From positions 1 to 21,759 of the forward strand of contig JBCDFV010000059.1 in assembly GCA_039177555.1 (NCBI GenBank): a stretch of 21,759 bases of DNA, written 5' to 3'. A program made the translations under genes and the position numbers. Within the stretch, counting starts at the first letter, position 1. Each line of letters begins with the position of its first letter. A model generated the notes under the pieces. The model was given only the letters and a program-made list of their open reading frames with translations, did no database searches and had not been told where the DNA came from. This document shows, in pieces, positions 1 to 9,130 of this stretch. This DNA is from JANQGH01 sp039177555. GTDB taxonomy: Bacteria; Pseudomonadota; Alphaproteobacteria; DSM-16000; Inquilinaceae.

Positions 1-3000
1 GATCGGCGCTCCGGCGACCGTGAAGGGGGTGGAGCCGGCCAGCGTAAAGTCGGCGGTCGGGTCGACGTCGCCGAAGGCGTGGCGCCAGGCGGCCGTGCCC
101 TGGACCCGGAAGGTGTCGGTGACCTCTTGGCCGACCCGCACACCGAGCGTGGTGAACGTTGTCTCCTCGGTGTTGGCACTGGCGCGGAGCGCGGCGCTGC
201 CGCCGGCCTCGGTAAAGCCGTCCCGGTCAAGCTGCAGGTACGAGACACCGCCGAACGGTTCTAGCGTGGTGCCGTCCCAGGCGAAGCGATAGCCGGCCTC
301 GGCGAACAGTTGCCAACTGTTGGCGTCATAGCTGGCGGTCAGGTTCTGGACGGTCCGGCGCACGGGCACGGTACGGCTGGTGTCGACATCGTGCCAGCTG
401 AAGACGCCGCCGAGATTGATGAACAGCGCATCGACATTCGCCTGGCCATAGAGGCCGGCGGAGAAACTGTCGACATCGGCGGAGGACGACCGGCCGGACT
501 GGTCGACATCGGTGGAGCCATAGGCGCCGAAGATGCCCAGCCGCCAGGTCTCGCCGAAGGCGCGGTCGAAGCCGGCAATCACGCCGCCATAATCGTTGCT
601 GGCGGCATCCGTGTTGCCGGTGGCGTCGATGTCGTTCCAGCCGCCATAGCCGGCGATCCAGGCGCCGTTTTGCGGCCCGTCCAAGCCGGGACCATAAAAA
701 GGTCCGCCGAGGCGCCGGTTGATGGCGGCGGAAATCTCGCGGTCATTGTCCATCAAGGCGCCCTGCACCGAGGCGTGGATCTCGCCGCTGAATGAATCGA
801 AGATGGCGCGCGCCTCTTCCTCGGTGGCCGAGAACAGGGCGTGCTGGACCACCGCTTCCTCGAACGGCAGAGAGGTCAGGGCGGCCGCCACCTGCTGGTG
901 GTTCTCGCTGGTGCCGACATCGCCGAAGGACTGGCTGACCGTCTGGGTCAAGGTCACGTTGGCGTCCTCGTAGGACAGGACGTAGTCGATGAAGGTCGTG
1001 GCGCCGAGAACGTCGTCGGAAAACTCGCCGATCACGTCGGTGGCGGTCAGGATGACGAGACTGTCGTTCACGGAGAACTCATCGGTGTCCACCGACACCG
1101 TGCCGCCGCTGAGAGTCGCCGTGCCGCTGGCGTCGATGAGATCGGTGTTGCCGTCGGTGTCGATGTCGATCGCGTAAACGCTGCCGCTTTGGAAGGTCAC
1201 GTCGGCCGTGGTGATCGTGCCGACCGCCGTGCCGACAGATGTGCCGGGCGCGATCGTGCCGCCGCTATCGACGGTGAGGGTCCCTTCGACAGTTCCGGTC
1301 CCGCTCAACGTACTGTCGCTGCCGATCGTCACGTCGCCGGACAGCGTGCCCGACACCGCGAGGTCGCCGCCGTCAAGCATCACCGTGCCCGGCAACGTCC
1401 CCGACACCGTCAGCTGGCCGCCGGTGACGTCCGTCGTACCGGTGAAACTGCTGCTCTTGCCCGAAAACTCCGTCACGCCGGCCTGTACGGTGATCGTTCC
1501 GGTACCGGCAAAGGGTATGTCGAAAACGAAATCGCCCGTGTCGTCGGCGTGATTGAAGAGGACCGATCCGGTGCCATCGCCGAACGCGATCGAACCCGCC
1601 TGGATGACCCCGGGACCCAGCAGCGTGTCGCCGGACGGCACGCCGACGATGAGGGTGCCGGTGGAGCCGGCGGACTCCGCGATCGTCAGCGTGCCCTTGC
1701 GGTCGTCGACAATAACGGTGCCGAAATTGTTCGCGATCAACGTTCCGGTTCCGGCGGCACCGACGACCAGGTCGCGCGCATTGAACGTGGACGCGACGAG
1801 CGAACTGCCGGCGCCGGTGGCGCCCGCCACTGTGACCATGCCGGAACTGCCGGCCTCCAGACCGATGGTGGCGTCCTTTTCGAACAGGGCCTGGATTTCA
1901 TTGCCGATCTCGACCACCGCGCCCGTTTCCGTGTTGCCGACAATCAGCGTATCGGTCGTCAGCGCCCCCGTGATCGCCAGCGTGGCGCCGTCGACCTCGA
2001 CCGTGCCGCCCAGGTTGGTGTTCTCGCTCGTAAGCTCTGTGACGCCGCCGACGAAGCTGAGCGTGCCACTGCCGGTGACCGACGACGATAAGACGAACGG
2101 ATCGGCCTCCGTCGCGGTGTGGTTGAACAGGATCGTGCCGGTACCGCTGCCGAAGGAGATGTTGCCCGTCAAAGTGCCGGCCGCCACGGCGTCGCTGCCG
2201 GCGACCGCGCCGAAGACCAGCGTGCCGGTGGAACCGCCGCTTTTGGCGATCTCGATTGTCGGGGTGCTGGCCACGGTGCCGCCTTCGGCAACGATCAGCG
2301 TGCCGATGCCTTCGGAACCAATCACCAGCTTGTCCGATATGGTCAGGTTTGAGCCGTTGCCGTTGCCGTCGTCGCCCGCCACGTCAACCGTGCCGGCGTC
2401 GCTGGAGCCGGCGCCGAGTTCCAGCGACGACGCCGAGACGCTGCCGCCGGACTCGATGGACAGAAGGCCGGTCGTGCCGCCGCCAAACCTGATGTCGTCG
2501 GCGACTAGAGCGTCCGGGATCACCATCGTGCCATCGCCGATGGTCACCGACTGACCATACTGGCTGAGGTCGCCGAAGATGGTGTAGCCGGCAAGGATGT
2601 CCAGGTTCACATCGTCGTTGCCCGCGTCCACCACCATCGACGGCGCAAACGTATAGGCATCAGCCTCCGCGCCGGTGTGATTGAAGGTGAATGTGGCCTT
2701 TTTCAACCGCGACACGATGATCGATCCGACATCCAGAATTCCGGCCTCGATCGCCGTTTGGCCGGCGAGCTTGCCCATGGTCAGGGTCGCTTCGGCGTCT
2801 TCGTCGAGGCCAATCGTCAGGTCATCTGCCGTTACCGTTCCCCCGCTGGACAGGATCATGCTGCCGGTGCCATCGCTGGCGAGCAGGAAGTCCCCACCCA
2901 CGGACAACGCCGCAGAGGGGTCGAACAAGTCGATCTCGCCCGTGCCACCGTTCGCGGCAATCGTCAGGTTACCGTCGACGGTCAGGGTGCCGGTTGGCAT

Positions 3001-3330
3001 CTCCAGGTTGCCGGTGCCTGTGTCGCCGACGATGAGCGAGGCGATTTCAATCGCCGTTGTATTACTTATCGTGGCCTCGTTCGGGTCGTTGGTGTCGATG
3101 ACGACGTCATCAGCCGCCGTCGGCACCGCGCCGGAGGACCAGTTGGAACCGGTGAACCAATCGTCGGAGGTTGTCCCCACCCAATCCACCGTCGTCTGGG
3201 CGCCGACCCCGCCGCTGGTCAGCGAACCGATCACGATAAGGGCGGATGCGATGGCCCAGCGGGCCGTTTGGGGGGTGTGGGGCATTCCTAATTGCTTCCG
3301 CATATCGGGATGATTCAGAAGTCGCTTCAA
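1..3330 (-). CDS. Autotransporter, downstream tandem copy (C-terminus cut by window edge)
   Basis: Type V secretion autotransporter whose passenger is exported through its own outer-membrane beta-barrel. The frame is open from position 3330 to position 1 (1110 codons). By comparison with the upstream copy, about 46 C-terminal residues lie outside the window. The N-terminus has basic residues, a hydrophobic stretch (WAIASALIVIGSL) and a likely cleavage site near GVGAQ. A W-G/DW/NWSSGAVP module follows, then Gly/Thr/Val-rich beta-helix repeats with recurring LFNH and GTGTL motifs, typical of autotransporter-associated repeats. The barrel occupies roughly positions 1-670 and begins with GAWIAGYGGWND. 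I chose the TTG at 3330 because GGAGGA sits 4 bases upstream; in-frame ATG codons at 3303 and 3285 have weaker sites and are the alternatives. The start lies 17 bp after the stop of the upstream copy, so the two are probably co-transcribed. The ligand or function of the passenger is unknown. Confidence 0.9.
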   Translation of the reverse strand, partial: MKRLLNHPDMRKQLGMPHTPQTARWAIASALIVIGSLTSGGVGAQTTVDWVGTTSDDWFTGSNWSSGAVPTAADDVVIDTNDPNEATISNTTAIEIASLIVGDTGTGNLEMPTGTLTVDGNLTIAANGGTGEIDLFDPSAALSVGGDFLLASDGTGSMILSSGGTVTADDLTIGLDEDAEATLTMGKLAGQTAIEAGILDVGSIIVSRLKKATFTFNHTGAEADAYTFAPSMVVDAGNDDVNLDILAGYTIFGDLSQYGQSVTIGDGTMVIPDALVADDIRFGGGTTGLLSIESGGSVSASSLELGAGSSDAGTVDVAGDDGNGNGSNLTISDKLVIGSEGIGTLIVAEGGTVASTPTIEIAKSGGSTGTLVFGAVAGSDAVAAGTLTGNISFGSGTGTILFNHTATEADPFVLSSSVTGSGTLSFVGGVTELTSENTNLGGTVEVDGATLAITGALTTDTLIVGNTETGAVVEIGNEIQALFEKDATIGLEAGSSGMVTVAGATGAGSSLVASTFNARDLVVGAAGTGTLIANNFGTVIVDDRKGTLTIAESAGSTGTLIVGVPSGDTLLGPGVIQAGSIAFGDGTGSVLFNHADDTGDFVFDIPFAGTGTITVQAGVTEFSGKSSSFTGTTDVTGGQLTVSGTLPGTVMLDGGDLAVSGTLSGDVTIGSDSTLSGTGTVEGTLTVDSGGTIAPGTSVGTAVGTITTADVTFQSGSVYAIDIDTDGNTDLIDASGTATLSGGTVSVDTDEFSVNDSLVILTATDVIGEFSDDVLGATTFIDYVLSYEDANVTLTQTVSQSFGDVGTSENHQQVAAALTSLPFEEAVVQHALFSATEEEARAIFDSFSGEIHASVQGALMDNDREISAAINRRLGGPFYGPGLDGPQNGAWIAGYGGWNDIDATGNTDAASNDYGGVIAGFDRAFGETWRLGIFGAYGSTDVDQSGRSSSADVDSFSAGLYGQANVDALFINLGGVFSWHDVDTSRTVPVRRTVQNLTASYDANSWQLFAEAGYRFAWDGTTLEPFGGVSYLQLDRDGFTEAGGSAALRASANTEETTFTTLGVRVGQEVTDTFRVQGTAAWRHAFGDVDPTADFTLAGSTPFTVAGAPI

Positions 3331-3347
3331 CGCTTCCTCCACCGTGC

Positions 3348-6300
3348 CTAGAACGCCAGCCTGAGATAGCCCTGGACCTGGTTGGCGGTGGTGCCGTCGC
3401 CGAAGCGGCCGCCATAGCCGACGCCGAGGGTGACGTTGGTGGCCAGGTCCAGCTCGACGGCGGCCTCGACCAGCAGGGCGTCCTCCGCGATCGGCGCGCC
3501 GGCGACCGTGAACGGGTCGGAACCGGCCAGCGTGAAGTCGGCGGTCGGGTCGACATCGCCGAAGGTGTGGCGCCAGGCGGCCGTGCCCTGGACCCGGAAG
3601 GTGTCGGTGACCTCTTGGCCGACCCGCACGCCGAGTGTGGTGAACGTCGTCTCCTCGGTGTTGGCACTGGCGCGGAGCGCGGCGCTGCCGCCAGCCTCGG
3701 TAAAGCCGTCCCGGTCGAGTTGCAGGTAGGAGACGCCGCCGAACGGCTCCAAGGTGGTGCCGTCCCAGGCGAAGCGATAGCCGGCCTCGGCGAACAGTTG
3801 CCAGCTATTGGCGTCGTAGTTGGCGGTCAGGTTCTGGACGGCGCTGCGCACGGGCACGGCGCGGCTGGTGTCGACATCGTGCCAGCTGAAGACGCCGCCG
3901 AGATTGATGAACAGGGCATCGACGTTGGCCTGGCCATAGAGGCCGGCGGAGAAGCTGTCGACATCGGCGGAGGATGCCCGGCCGGACTGGTCGACATCTG
4001 TGGAGCCATAGGCGCCGAAGATGCCCAGGCGCCAGGTTTCGCCAAAGGCGCGGTCAAAGCCGGCGATCACGCCGCCATAATCGTTGCTGGCGGCGTCCGT
4101 GTTGCCGGTGGCATCGATGTCGTTCCAGCCGCCATAGCCGGCGATCCAGGCGCCGTTTTGCGGCCCGTCCATCCCGGGGCGCCCGAGACTATAGAAAGGA
4201 CCGCCGAGGCGCCGGTTGATGGCGGCGGAGATCTCGCGGTCATTGTCCATCAAGGCGCCCTGGACCGAGGCGTGGATCTCGCCACTGAGTGAATCGAAGA
4301 TAGCCCGTGCCTCTTCCTCGGTCGCCGAGGCCAGGGCGTGCTGGACCACCGCTTCCTCGAACGGCAGCGAGGTCAAGGCGGCCGCCACCTGCTGGTGGTT
4401 CTCGCTGGTGCCGACCGCACCAAAGGACTGGTTGACCGTCTGGGTCAGGGTCACGTCGGTGTCGTCGTAGGACAGTACGTAGTCGATGAAGGTCGTGGCG
4501 CCGAGAACGGTATCGGAAAACTCGCCCGTCACGTCGGCCGCCGTCAGGATGACGAAGCTTGTGTCGGAGAAGAAACCGTCGGCGACCACGGACACCGTGC
4601 CGCCGTTAAGCGTGACGGTACCGCTGGCGTTGATGAGGTCGGTATTGCCGTCGCTGTCGATCTCAACCGCGTAGACGCTGCCGCTTTCAAAGGTCATGTC
4701 GGCGGTGGTGAGCGTGCCGACCGCCGTGCCAGCCGCCGTGCCGTCAGACGTGCCGGGCGCGATCGTGCCGCCGTTATCGACGGTAATGGTCCCTTCGACC
4801 GTGCCGGTCCCGGCCAGGGTGCCGTCTTCGACCTCGACATCGCCGGACAGGGTGCCGGTGACCGACAGCGTTCCGTCGCCGAGGGTGATGCTGCCCGGCA
4901 GGGTGCCTGAAACCGTGAGCTGGCCGCCGGAGAGGATCACAGTGCCGGTGAAGTCCTTGCTGTCGGCGGACAACTCCGTTGCGCCAGCCTGATGGTCAAT
5001 CAGGCCGTTGCCGGAAAAGGGCAGGTCGAAGACGAAATCGCCGGAATCGTCGGAGTGATTGAACAAGGCCGTCCCGCCCCCATCGCCGAACGCCACCAAG
5101 TCCGCCTCGACGGTGCCGACGCCAAGGGGTGTGCCGGAAACCGGCGAGCCGATGATAAGGGTGCCGTTGGAGCCGGCGGATTCCGCGATCGTCACCCTGC
5201 CCTTGCCGCCGTCGACGCTGACCACGCCGGACTCGTTCACGACCAGCGTGCCGGTGCCGGCGCCGCCGATCACCAGATCGTCGGAGACCTTGAGCGTGGC
5301 GGCAACGATGGTAGATCCGTCCGCGGTGGCGCCCGCCACCGTCACCGTGCCGGAACTGCCGGCCTCCACGCCGATGGTGGCATCGCCGCTAATCGTGGCA
5401 GTGACCGTGTCGCCAAATACGAACGCCGCGTCGGTGCCGGTGTCGCCGACGGTCAGCGACCTGGCCTTGATGTCCTCTGTGATCAAAAGCGAGCCGCCAT
5501 CGACGAACAGGGCACCGTCGAAGCCGCTGATGTCGCCCGAAAGCTCGGTGAAACCCGCAAGCGCGCTGATCGTACCGCTGCCGCTGATCGCCACCGTCGA
5601 GGAGAACGGGTCCGTCTCCGTTGCCGTGTGGTTGAACAGCAGCGTGCCATCGCCGCTGCCGAAGGAAATGTCGGCGTTGAAGGTCCCCAAGGCCGCCGCA
5701 TCCGCGCCGGACACCGCCCCAAGGGCCAGGGTGCCGGTCGATGAGCCCTTTTCGGCAATCACGATCGTCGCAGGCGCGTTCAGGACCGCGCCGTCGGAGA
5801 GCACGAGCGTGCCGGTGCCCTCGACCCCGACGGTAAGCGTATCGGTTACGGTCAAGGTCGATGGGTTGCCGTTGCCGTCGTCGCCGGTCACCTCAACGGT
5901 GGCGACATTGCCCGACCCCGTGCCAATCAGCAGCGACGGGGTTGAAACCGTGCTGCCGGACCGAACGGTCAGCCCGCCCGTGGTGCCGCCGCCCAGGGAA
6001 ATATCACTGGCGACCAGATCGCTTCGCAGCACCATGGTTCCGTCGCTGATCTCGACCGATCCGCCAAAACTCGTGAGGTCGCCGGTGAAGTTGGTCACGC
6101 CCGACAGGAGGCTGATGGTCGCGCTGCCCTGGTCCACCTCGATCGATGGCGCGAACGTGTACCCACCGGATCTGTGGTTGAAGACGAAATCGGCCCGCTT
6201 CGCTTCGACCACCTCGATCGTGTCGACGGACAGCGTCCCGGGTGCCACGGCGGTGTCGGTGGCGGCGGCGCCGATGTTCAGTGTCGCGACCGCATCTGCG

Positions 6301-6764
6301 TCGAGACCCATGATCAGGTTTTGCGAGCCGACGGTCACGGACCCGAAGCGCCCGATCGTCAGCGTGCCGGTTCCACGCGCGGCGATGTTGAGGTCGGACG
6401 CGACGTGCAGCGCCCCGGTGTCGAGAGCCACGGTTACCGTGCCGGTGCCGCCTTCCTGGCCGATCGCCATGTTTTCGTTGACGATCAGCGTTGCTTCGAT
6501 GGTCAGGTCACCGGTTTTGGAGTCGCCGACGAGCAGCGCATCGATCTCCGTGAAATTGGTAAGAGTGGGGGCGTTCGGCTTGACCGTATCGATGATCGCT
6601 TCGTCGCTGTCGCCCGGCACCGAGCCCGGCGACCAGTTGTCGGCATCATTCCAATCGGTGGATTGGCTGCCGGTCCAGGTGACCGTCGGTTGCGCGGCGA
6701 CCTGGGCGGCGAGGCCGCAGGCGACGGCGAATACCAGCGTCGTCGTCAAAGCTGAATGGAGCAT
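3348..6764 (-). CDS. Autotransporter with beta-helix passenger and C-terminal barrel
   Basis: Complete autotransporter of 1138 residues. The signal peptide spans about residues 1-25 (MLHSALTTTLVFAVACGLAAQVAAQ). Next comes the same TVTWTG..DW..ADNWSPGSVP module as in its neighbour. The passenger is long and Gly/Thr/Val-rich, with at least three units of the type FNH...F...I.GSGTI...AG.TELSGD...F.G, matching autotransporter-associated beta-strand repeats. The barrel covers about residues 871-1138 and ends in LRLAF, the terminal Phe expected for BAM-dependent insertion. The reading frame continues upstream to 6905, but the signal peptide fixes the ATG at 6764; the Shine-Dalgarno is modest (GACGGGG). 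It is first in a two-gene unit with its paralogue. The two barrels are nearly identical while the passengers differ widely. Adhesion or surface display is the usual family role; no protease catalytic motif is visible, so the function is inferred only at family level. Confidence 0.95.
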   Translation of the reverse strand: MLHSALTTTLVFAVACGLAAQVAAQPTVTWTGSQSTDWNDADNWSPGSVPGDSDEAIIDTVKPNAPTLTNFTEIDALLVGDSKTGDLTIEATLIVNENMAIGQEGGTGTVTVALDTGALHVASDLNIAARGTGTLTIGRFGSVTVGSQNLIMGLDADAVATLNIGAAATDTAVAPGTLSVDTIEVVEAKRADFVFNHRSGGYTFAPSIEVDQGSATISLLSGVTNFTGDLTSFGGSVEISDGTMVLRSDLVASDISLGGGTTGGLTVRSGSTVSTPSLLIGTGSGNVATVEVTGDDGNGNPSTLTVTDTLTVGVEGTGTLVLSDGAVLNAPATIVIAEKGSSTGTLALGAVSGADAAALGTFNADISFGSGDGTLLFNHTATETDPFSSTVAISGSGTISALAGFTELSGDISGFDGALFVDGGSLLITEDIKARSLTVGDTGTDAAFVFGDTVTATISGDATIGVEAGSSGTVTVAGATADGSTIVAATLKVSDDLVIGGAGTGTLVVNESGVVSVDGGKGRVTIAESAGSNGTLIIGSPVSGTPLGVGTVEADLVAFGDGGGTALFNHSDDSGDFVFDLPFSGNGLIDHQAGATELSADSKDFTGTVILSGGQLTVSGTLPGSITLGDGTLSVTGTLSGDVEVEDGTLAGTGTVEGTITVDNGGTIAPGTSDGTAAGTAVGTLTTADMTFESGSVYAVEIDSDGNTDLINASGTVTLNGGTVSVVADGFFSDTSFVILTAADVTGEFSDTVLGATTFIDYVLSYDDTDVTLTQTVNQSFGAVGTSENHQQVAAALTSLPFEEAVVQHALASATEEEARAIFDSLSGEIHASVQGALMDNDREISAAINRRLGGPFYSLGRPGMDGPQNGAWIAGYGGWNDIDATGNTDAASNDYGGVIAGFDRAFGETWRLGIFGAYGSTDVDQSGRASSADVDSFSAGLYGQANVDALFINLGGVFSWHDVDTSRAVPVRSAVQNLTANYDANSWQLFAEAGYRFAWDGTTLEPFGGVSYLQLDRDGFTEAGGSAALRASANTEETTFTTLGVRVGQEVTDTFRVQGTAAWRHTFGDVDPTADFTLAGSDPFTVAGAPIAEDALLVEAAVELDLATNVTLGVGYGGRFGDGTTANQVQGYLRLAF

Positions 6765-7209
6765 GTTAACCCCGTCTTCGTTCCTACTTTGAGCTGTCAC
6801 GCGCTGCATGACGGTGGCAACCGCGCCGGCGCGTCTGTCGGTCATCAGCGATGGTGCTGTTCTCGTCTTGGATGCAGAAGTGCCAGTCTGCTTACTGCCG
6901 AGCATTTATCCTGCCGCCCAAGCTGCATTCAAAGGAGCGATGCCCTTTCGGCTGGACAAGCGTCTCACGTCGAACTCCCTCTCTCAAAAGCGCCCTATGC
7001 TCGGCCTTGTCACCCGGCAAGCCGGGGAATTGCGCATGCTATCGCGCCGGGTCGTTTTTGATCTATGGACGAGAGTCTCAATTTGTCACGGATTGGACGG
7101 CCTTGAGCCGGCGGCCGCCTTGCCGGATCGGCTTGGCGGCGGTTCGGTTTCAAAGGCGACGGTCGGCGCGATGTCCCGGCCCTCGCGGCTCGGGTCCGGC
7201 AAAGGAACC
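6765..7209. other. Intergenic region between autotransporter and hydrolase units
   Basis: This 445-bp stretch holds no convincing gene. Short open frames here lack ribosome sites and recognisable content. It should contain the promoter of the autotransporter pair and the 3' end of the hydrolase unit. Visible structures are a short hairpin, CCCGGC-AA-GCCGGG at 7013-7026, and a 12-bp palindrome, CGCGCCGGCGCG at 6822-6833. Neither has a T-run, so neither is called a terminator with confidence. No clear -35/-10 pair was found. Confidence 0.5.
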
Positions 7210-9054
7210 CTAGTGCTGGATCGGCAGCGCGATGGCGGACGGGGTGTCGGGGCCGCGATGGATGCTGATTGTCGGTAATTCGTCGAAGATGAGGCCGACG
7301 GTGTTGTCGGCATCCGCGCCCATGATGGCCAGCGCCAGGCGGTTGCCCTGGTGCAGGACGATCGAGGTCGGGACCAGGTAGAAGGTCAGTTCCGTGACCT
7401 CGCCCGGCACCAGGGTCTGGACGTCCGCCCGCGTATGGCTCTGATAGGGCAGGCCGTAATTCTGGTACGGCGCCTCGGCCAATTGGCGCTGGGAGGCGCG
7501 CAGCAGGCCCTCGGTGACGTACCAGGCGGTGCCGTCCGGTTCGACCTGGGACAGGAAGACGTGGAAGTCGCCATCGTTCGCGGTGGTCGAGACGTAGAGC
7601 GTGATCACCGGAAAGCCGATCAGCTCCCTGTCTTCCGTCAACGGCTCGGTCAGGTAGGTCAGGGCCTGGGCGTTGGTCGCGGCCATGTTGTCGTATATGA
7701 CCTGGATGTCGCCGCTGTGGAAGCGGGAGTTCGGGCCGCGCGTGGCGGTGTAGTCCAAGAGATAGCTGTCGACGCCGTCCGCCGTCGGCGCGTCGTCGGA
7801 CAGGGTGTTGCCGGCGCTGAGATACAGTGTCTCGGTCTCGATGTTCGCCGGCGGCCAGGTCGGGCTCTGGCGCCATTCATGGGCCAGGTCCGGGCCGGTC
7901 AGGACGGTGTAGTTGACGGCATCCTCGTCCATGATGCCGTTGTCGATATCCTTCAGCCAATAGTCGAACCAGCGCAGTTCCTCGATCACGGTCAGACGGT
8001 TGCGCTCGTCGACGATGGCGTCCGGATCGAACTTGGAGTTATGGGTCCAGGGACCCATCATCAGGCGCTGGGGGCCGGCATAGTTGGCGACCCAAAACAG
8101 CGTGTCGATCGGGTAGACATCGTTCCAGCCGCCGACCTGATACATCGGGATGGCGGCTTCGTTGATGGCGTCGAGCTGGGTGGAGAGGTTGTTGGCCGTC
8201 CAGGAGAAGGAGGGCTGGTCGTAATCGTGGAAGGCGGCCGCGCGCAGGGCCTCGATCACCGGCCAGTTGTTCCAGTGCTGGTTCCTGGCCTGGGCAAGCA
8301 ACAGGCCGTCGGGGTCGTCGTCGACCGGCACGGACGGCATGACCATGTCCAGATTGTAGCGGGCCTGCGCCCAGCCGTTCCAAACCGAATGGCGGAAGAT
8401 GCCGCCGGGATAGACGGAATCGTAGGTATCGAACTCCACCACGATGGGGAAGATCGCCTCCAGATGCGGCGGGTCGAGCGCGGCGAGGCTGAGCTGGGTG
8501 ATGCCCTGATAGGACCCGCCGATCATGCCGATGCGGCCATTGCTGAAGGGCTGGTCGGCCAGCCATTCGGTGATCTCGTAGGCGTCGCGCGCCTCGATTG
8601 GTGCGAACAGGCCGTGATACGCGCCGAACGATGCGGCCGTGCCGCGAATGGCGACCGCGGCGATGACGTAGCCGTGGCGCACCAGATCCTGGGCGCCCTG
8701 ATCGTCGATGGCGGTCAGGACCGGGTCGTCGCCGTTCAGATAGGCCCGCTTGTAGGGCGTGAAGGTCCACAAGACCGGCAGCGGATCGTCGGTCGCGACA
8801 CAGTCGATCGCCGGCACCATGACGTCGGTCGCCAGCCGAACGCCGTCGGACATGGGCAGGTAGAACGAGGTGCGGACGTAGCTGTCGTAGATGGCTTCGG
8901 AGTAGCCCTCATAGCGCCCGAATTCCGAGACCCTCTCCGCGTCGCTGGTCGGGGCAGCGGCGGCCGGCATCCGGTGGCAGGTTTCGGCCAGGGCAGCACC
9001 GGGGGCAAGCAGTGCCAGGGCGACGGCACAGCCGAGCAGGGGGGATGGCTTCAC
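7210..9054 (-). CDS. Secreted CocE/NonD-type alpha/beta hydrolase (S15 family), copy A
   Basis: Protein of 614 residues with a signal peptide cleaved near residue 23 (VALALLAPGAALA|ETC), so probably periplasmic or secreted. The order of motifs matches the X-Pro dipeptidyl-peptidase/cocaine-esterase (CocE/NonD) family. The nucleophile elbow GGSYQG has Ser181, the acid is Asp312 in GGWND, and His338 is in GPWTH; these match the WYD and GPWSH signatures of CocE. A helical cap lies between about residues 200 and 290. A C-terminal jelly-roll-like domain (about 380-614) ends in ALPIQH. Family members hydrolyse esters, acyl-amides or X-Pro peptides; the substrate here cannot be read from sequence. 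The gene is the downstream member of a tandem pair, 76 bp after its paralogue and separated by a hairpin. The start is the ATG at 9054, directly before the signal peptide. Confidence 0.94.
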   Translation of the reverse strand: MKPSPLLGCAVALALLAPGAALAETCHRMPAAAAPTSDAERVSEFGRYEGYSEAIYDSYVRTSFYLPMSDGVRLATDVMVPAIDCVATDDPLPVLWTFTPYKRAYLNGDDPVLTAIDDQGAQDLVRHGYVIAAVAIRGTAASFGAYHGLFAPIEARDAYEITEWLADQPFSNGRIGMIGGSYQGITQLSLAALDPPHLEAIFPIVVEFDTYDSVYPGGIFRHSVWNGWAQARYNLDMVMPSVPVDDDPDGLLLAQARNQHWNNWPVIEALRAAAFHDYDQPSFSWTANNLSTQLDAINEAAIPMYQVGGWNDVYPIDTLFWVANYAGPQRLMMGPWTHNSKFDPDAIVDERNRLTVIEELRWFDYWLKDIDNGIMDEDAVNYTVLTGPDLAHEWRQSPTWPPANIETETLYLSAGNTLSDDAPTADGVDSYLLDYTATRGPNSRFHSGDIQVIYDNMAATNAQALTYLTEPLTEDRELIGFPVITLYVSTTANDGDFHVFLSQVEPDGTAWYVTEGLLRASQRQLAEAPYQNYGLPYQSHTRADVQTLVPGEVTELTFYLVPTSIVLHQGNRLALAIMGADADNTVGLIFDELPTISIHRGPDTPSAIALPIQH

Positions 9055-9090
9055 GACGGCTCTCCAAGCAAGGGACGCCCGTGTTTAGCA

Positions 9091-9121
9091 GATGACCCGC
9101 CTGCCTGGCACGCGGGTCATC
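9091..9121 (-). terminator. Perfect 10-bp hairpin between the two hydrolase genes
   Basis: GATGACCCGC (9091-9100) and GCGGGTCATC (9112-9121) are exact inverted repeats with an 11-nt loop, placed 10 bp after the stop of the upstream hydrolase. There is no T-run, so this may be a weak or Rho-assisted terminator, or a processing or mRNA-stabilising element that sets the ratio of the two products. The structure is seen directly; its role is inferred. Confidence 0.55.
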
Positions 9122-9130
9122 CAGCCCTTG

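Noticed and set aside
841..2091. Long plus-strand open frame (416 codons) antisense to the autotransporter
   Set aside because: Its product is compositionally biased (Arg/Asp/Val/Gly) and it lies opposite a clear autotransporter frame. GC-rich codon bias readily opens such antisense frames.
5059..6792. Plus-strand open frame of 577 codons
   Set aside because: Ser/Pro/Val/Thr-rich mirror of the Gly/Thr/Val repeats on the minus strand. No domain and no ribosome site.
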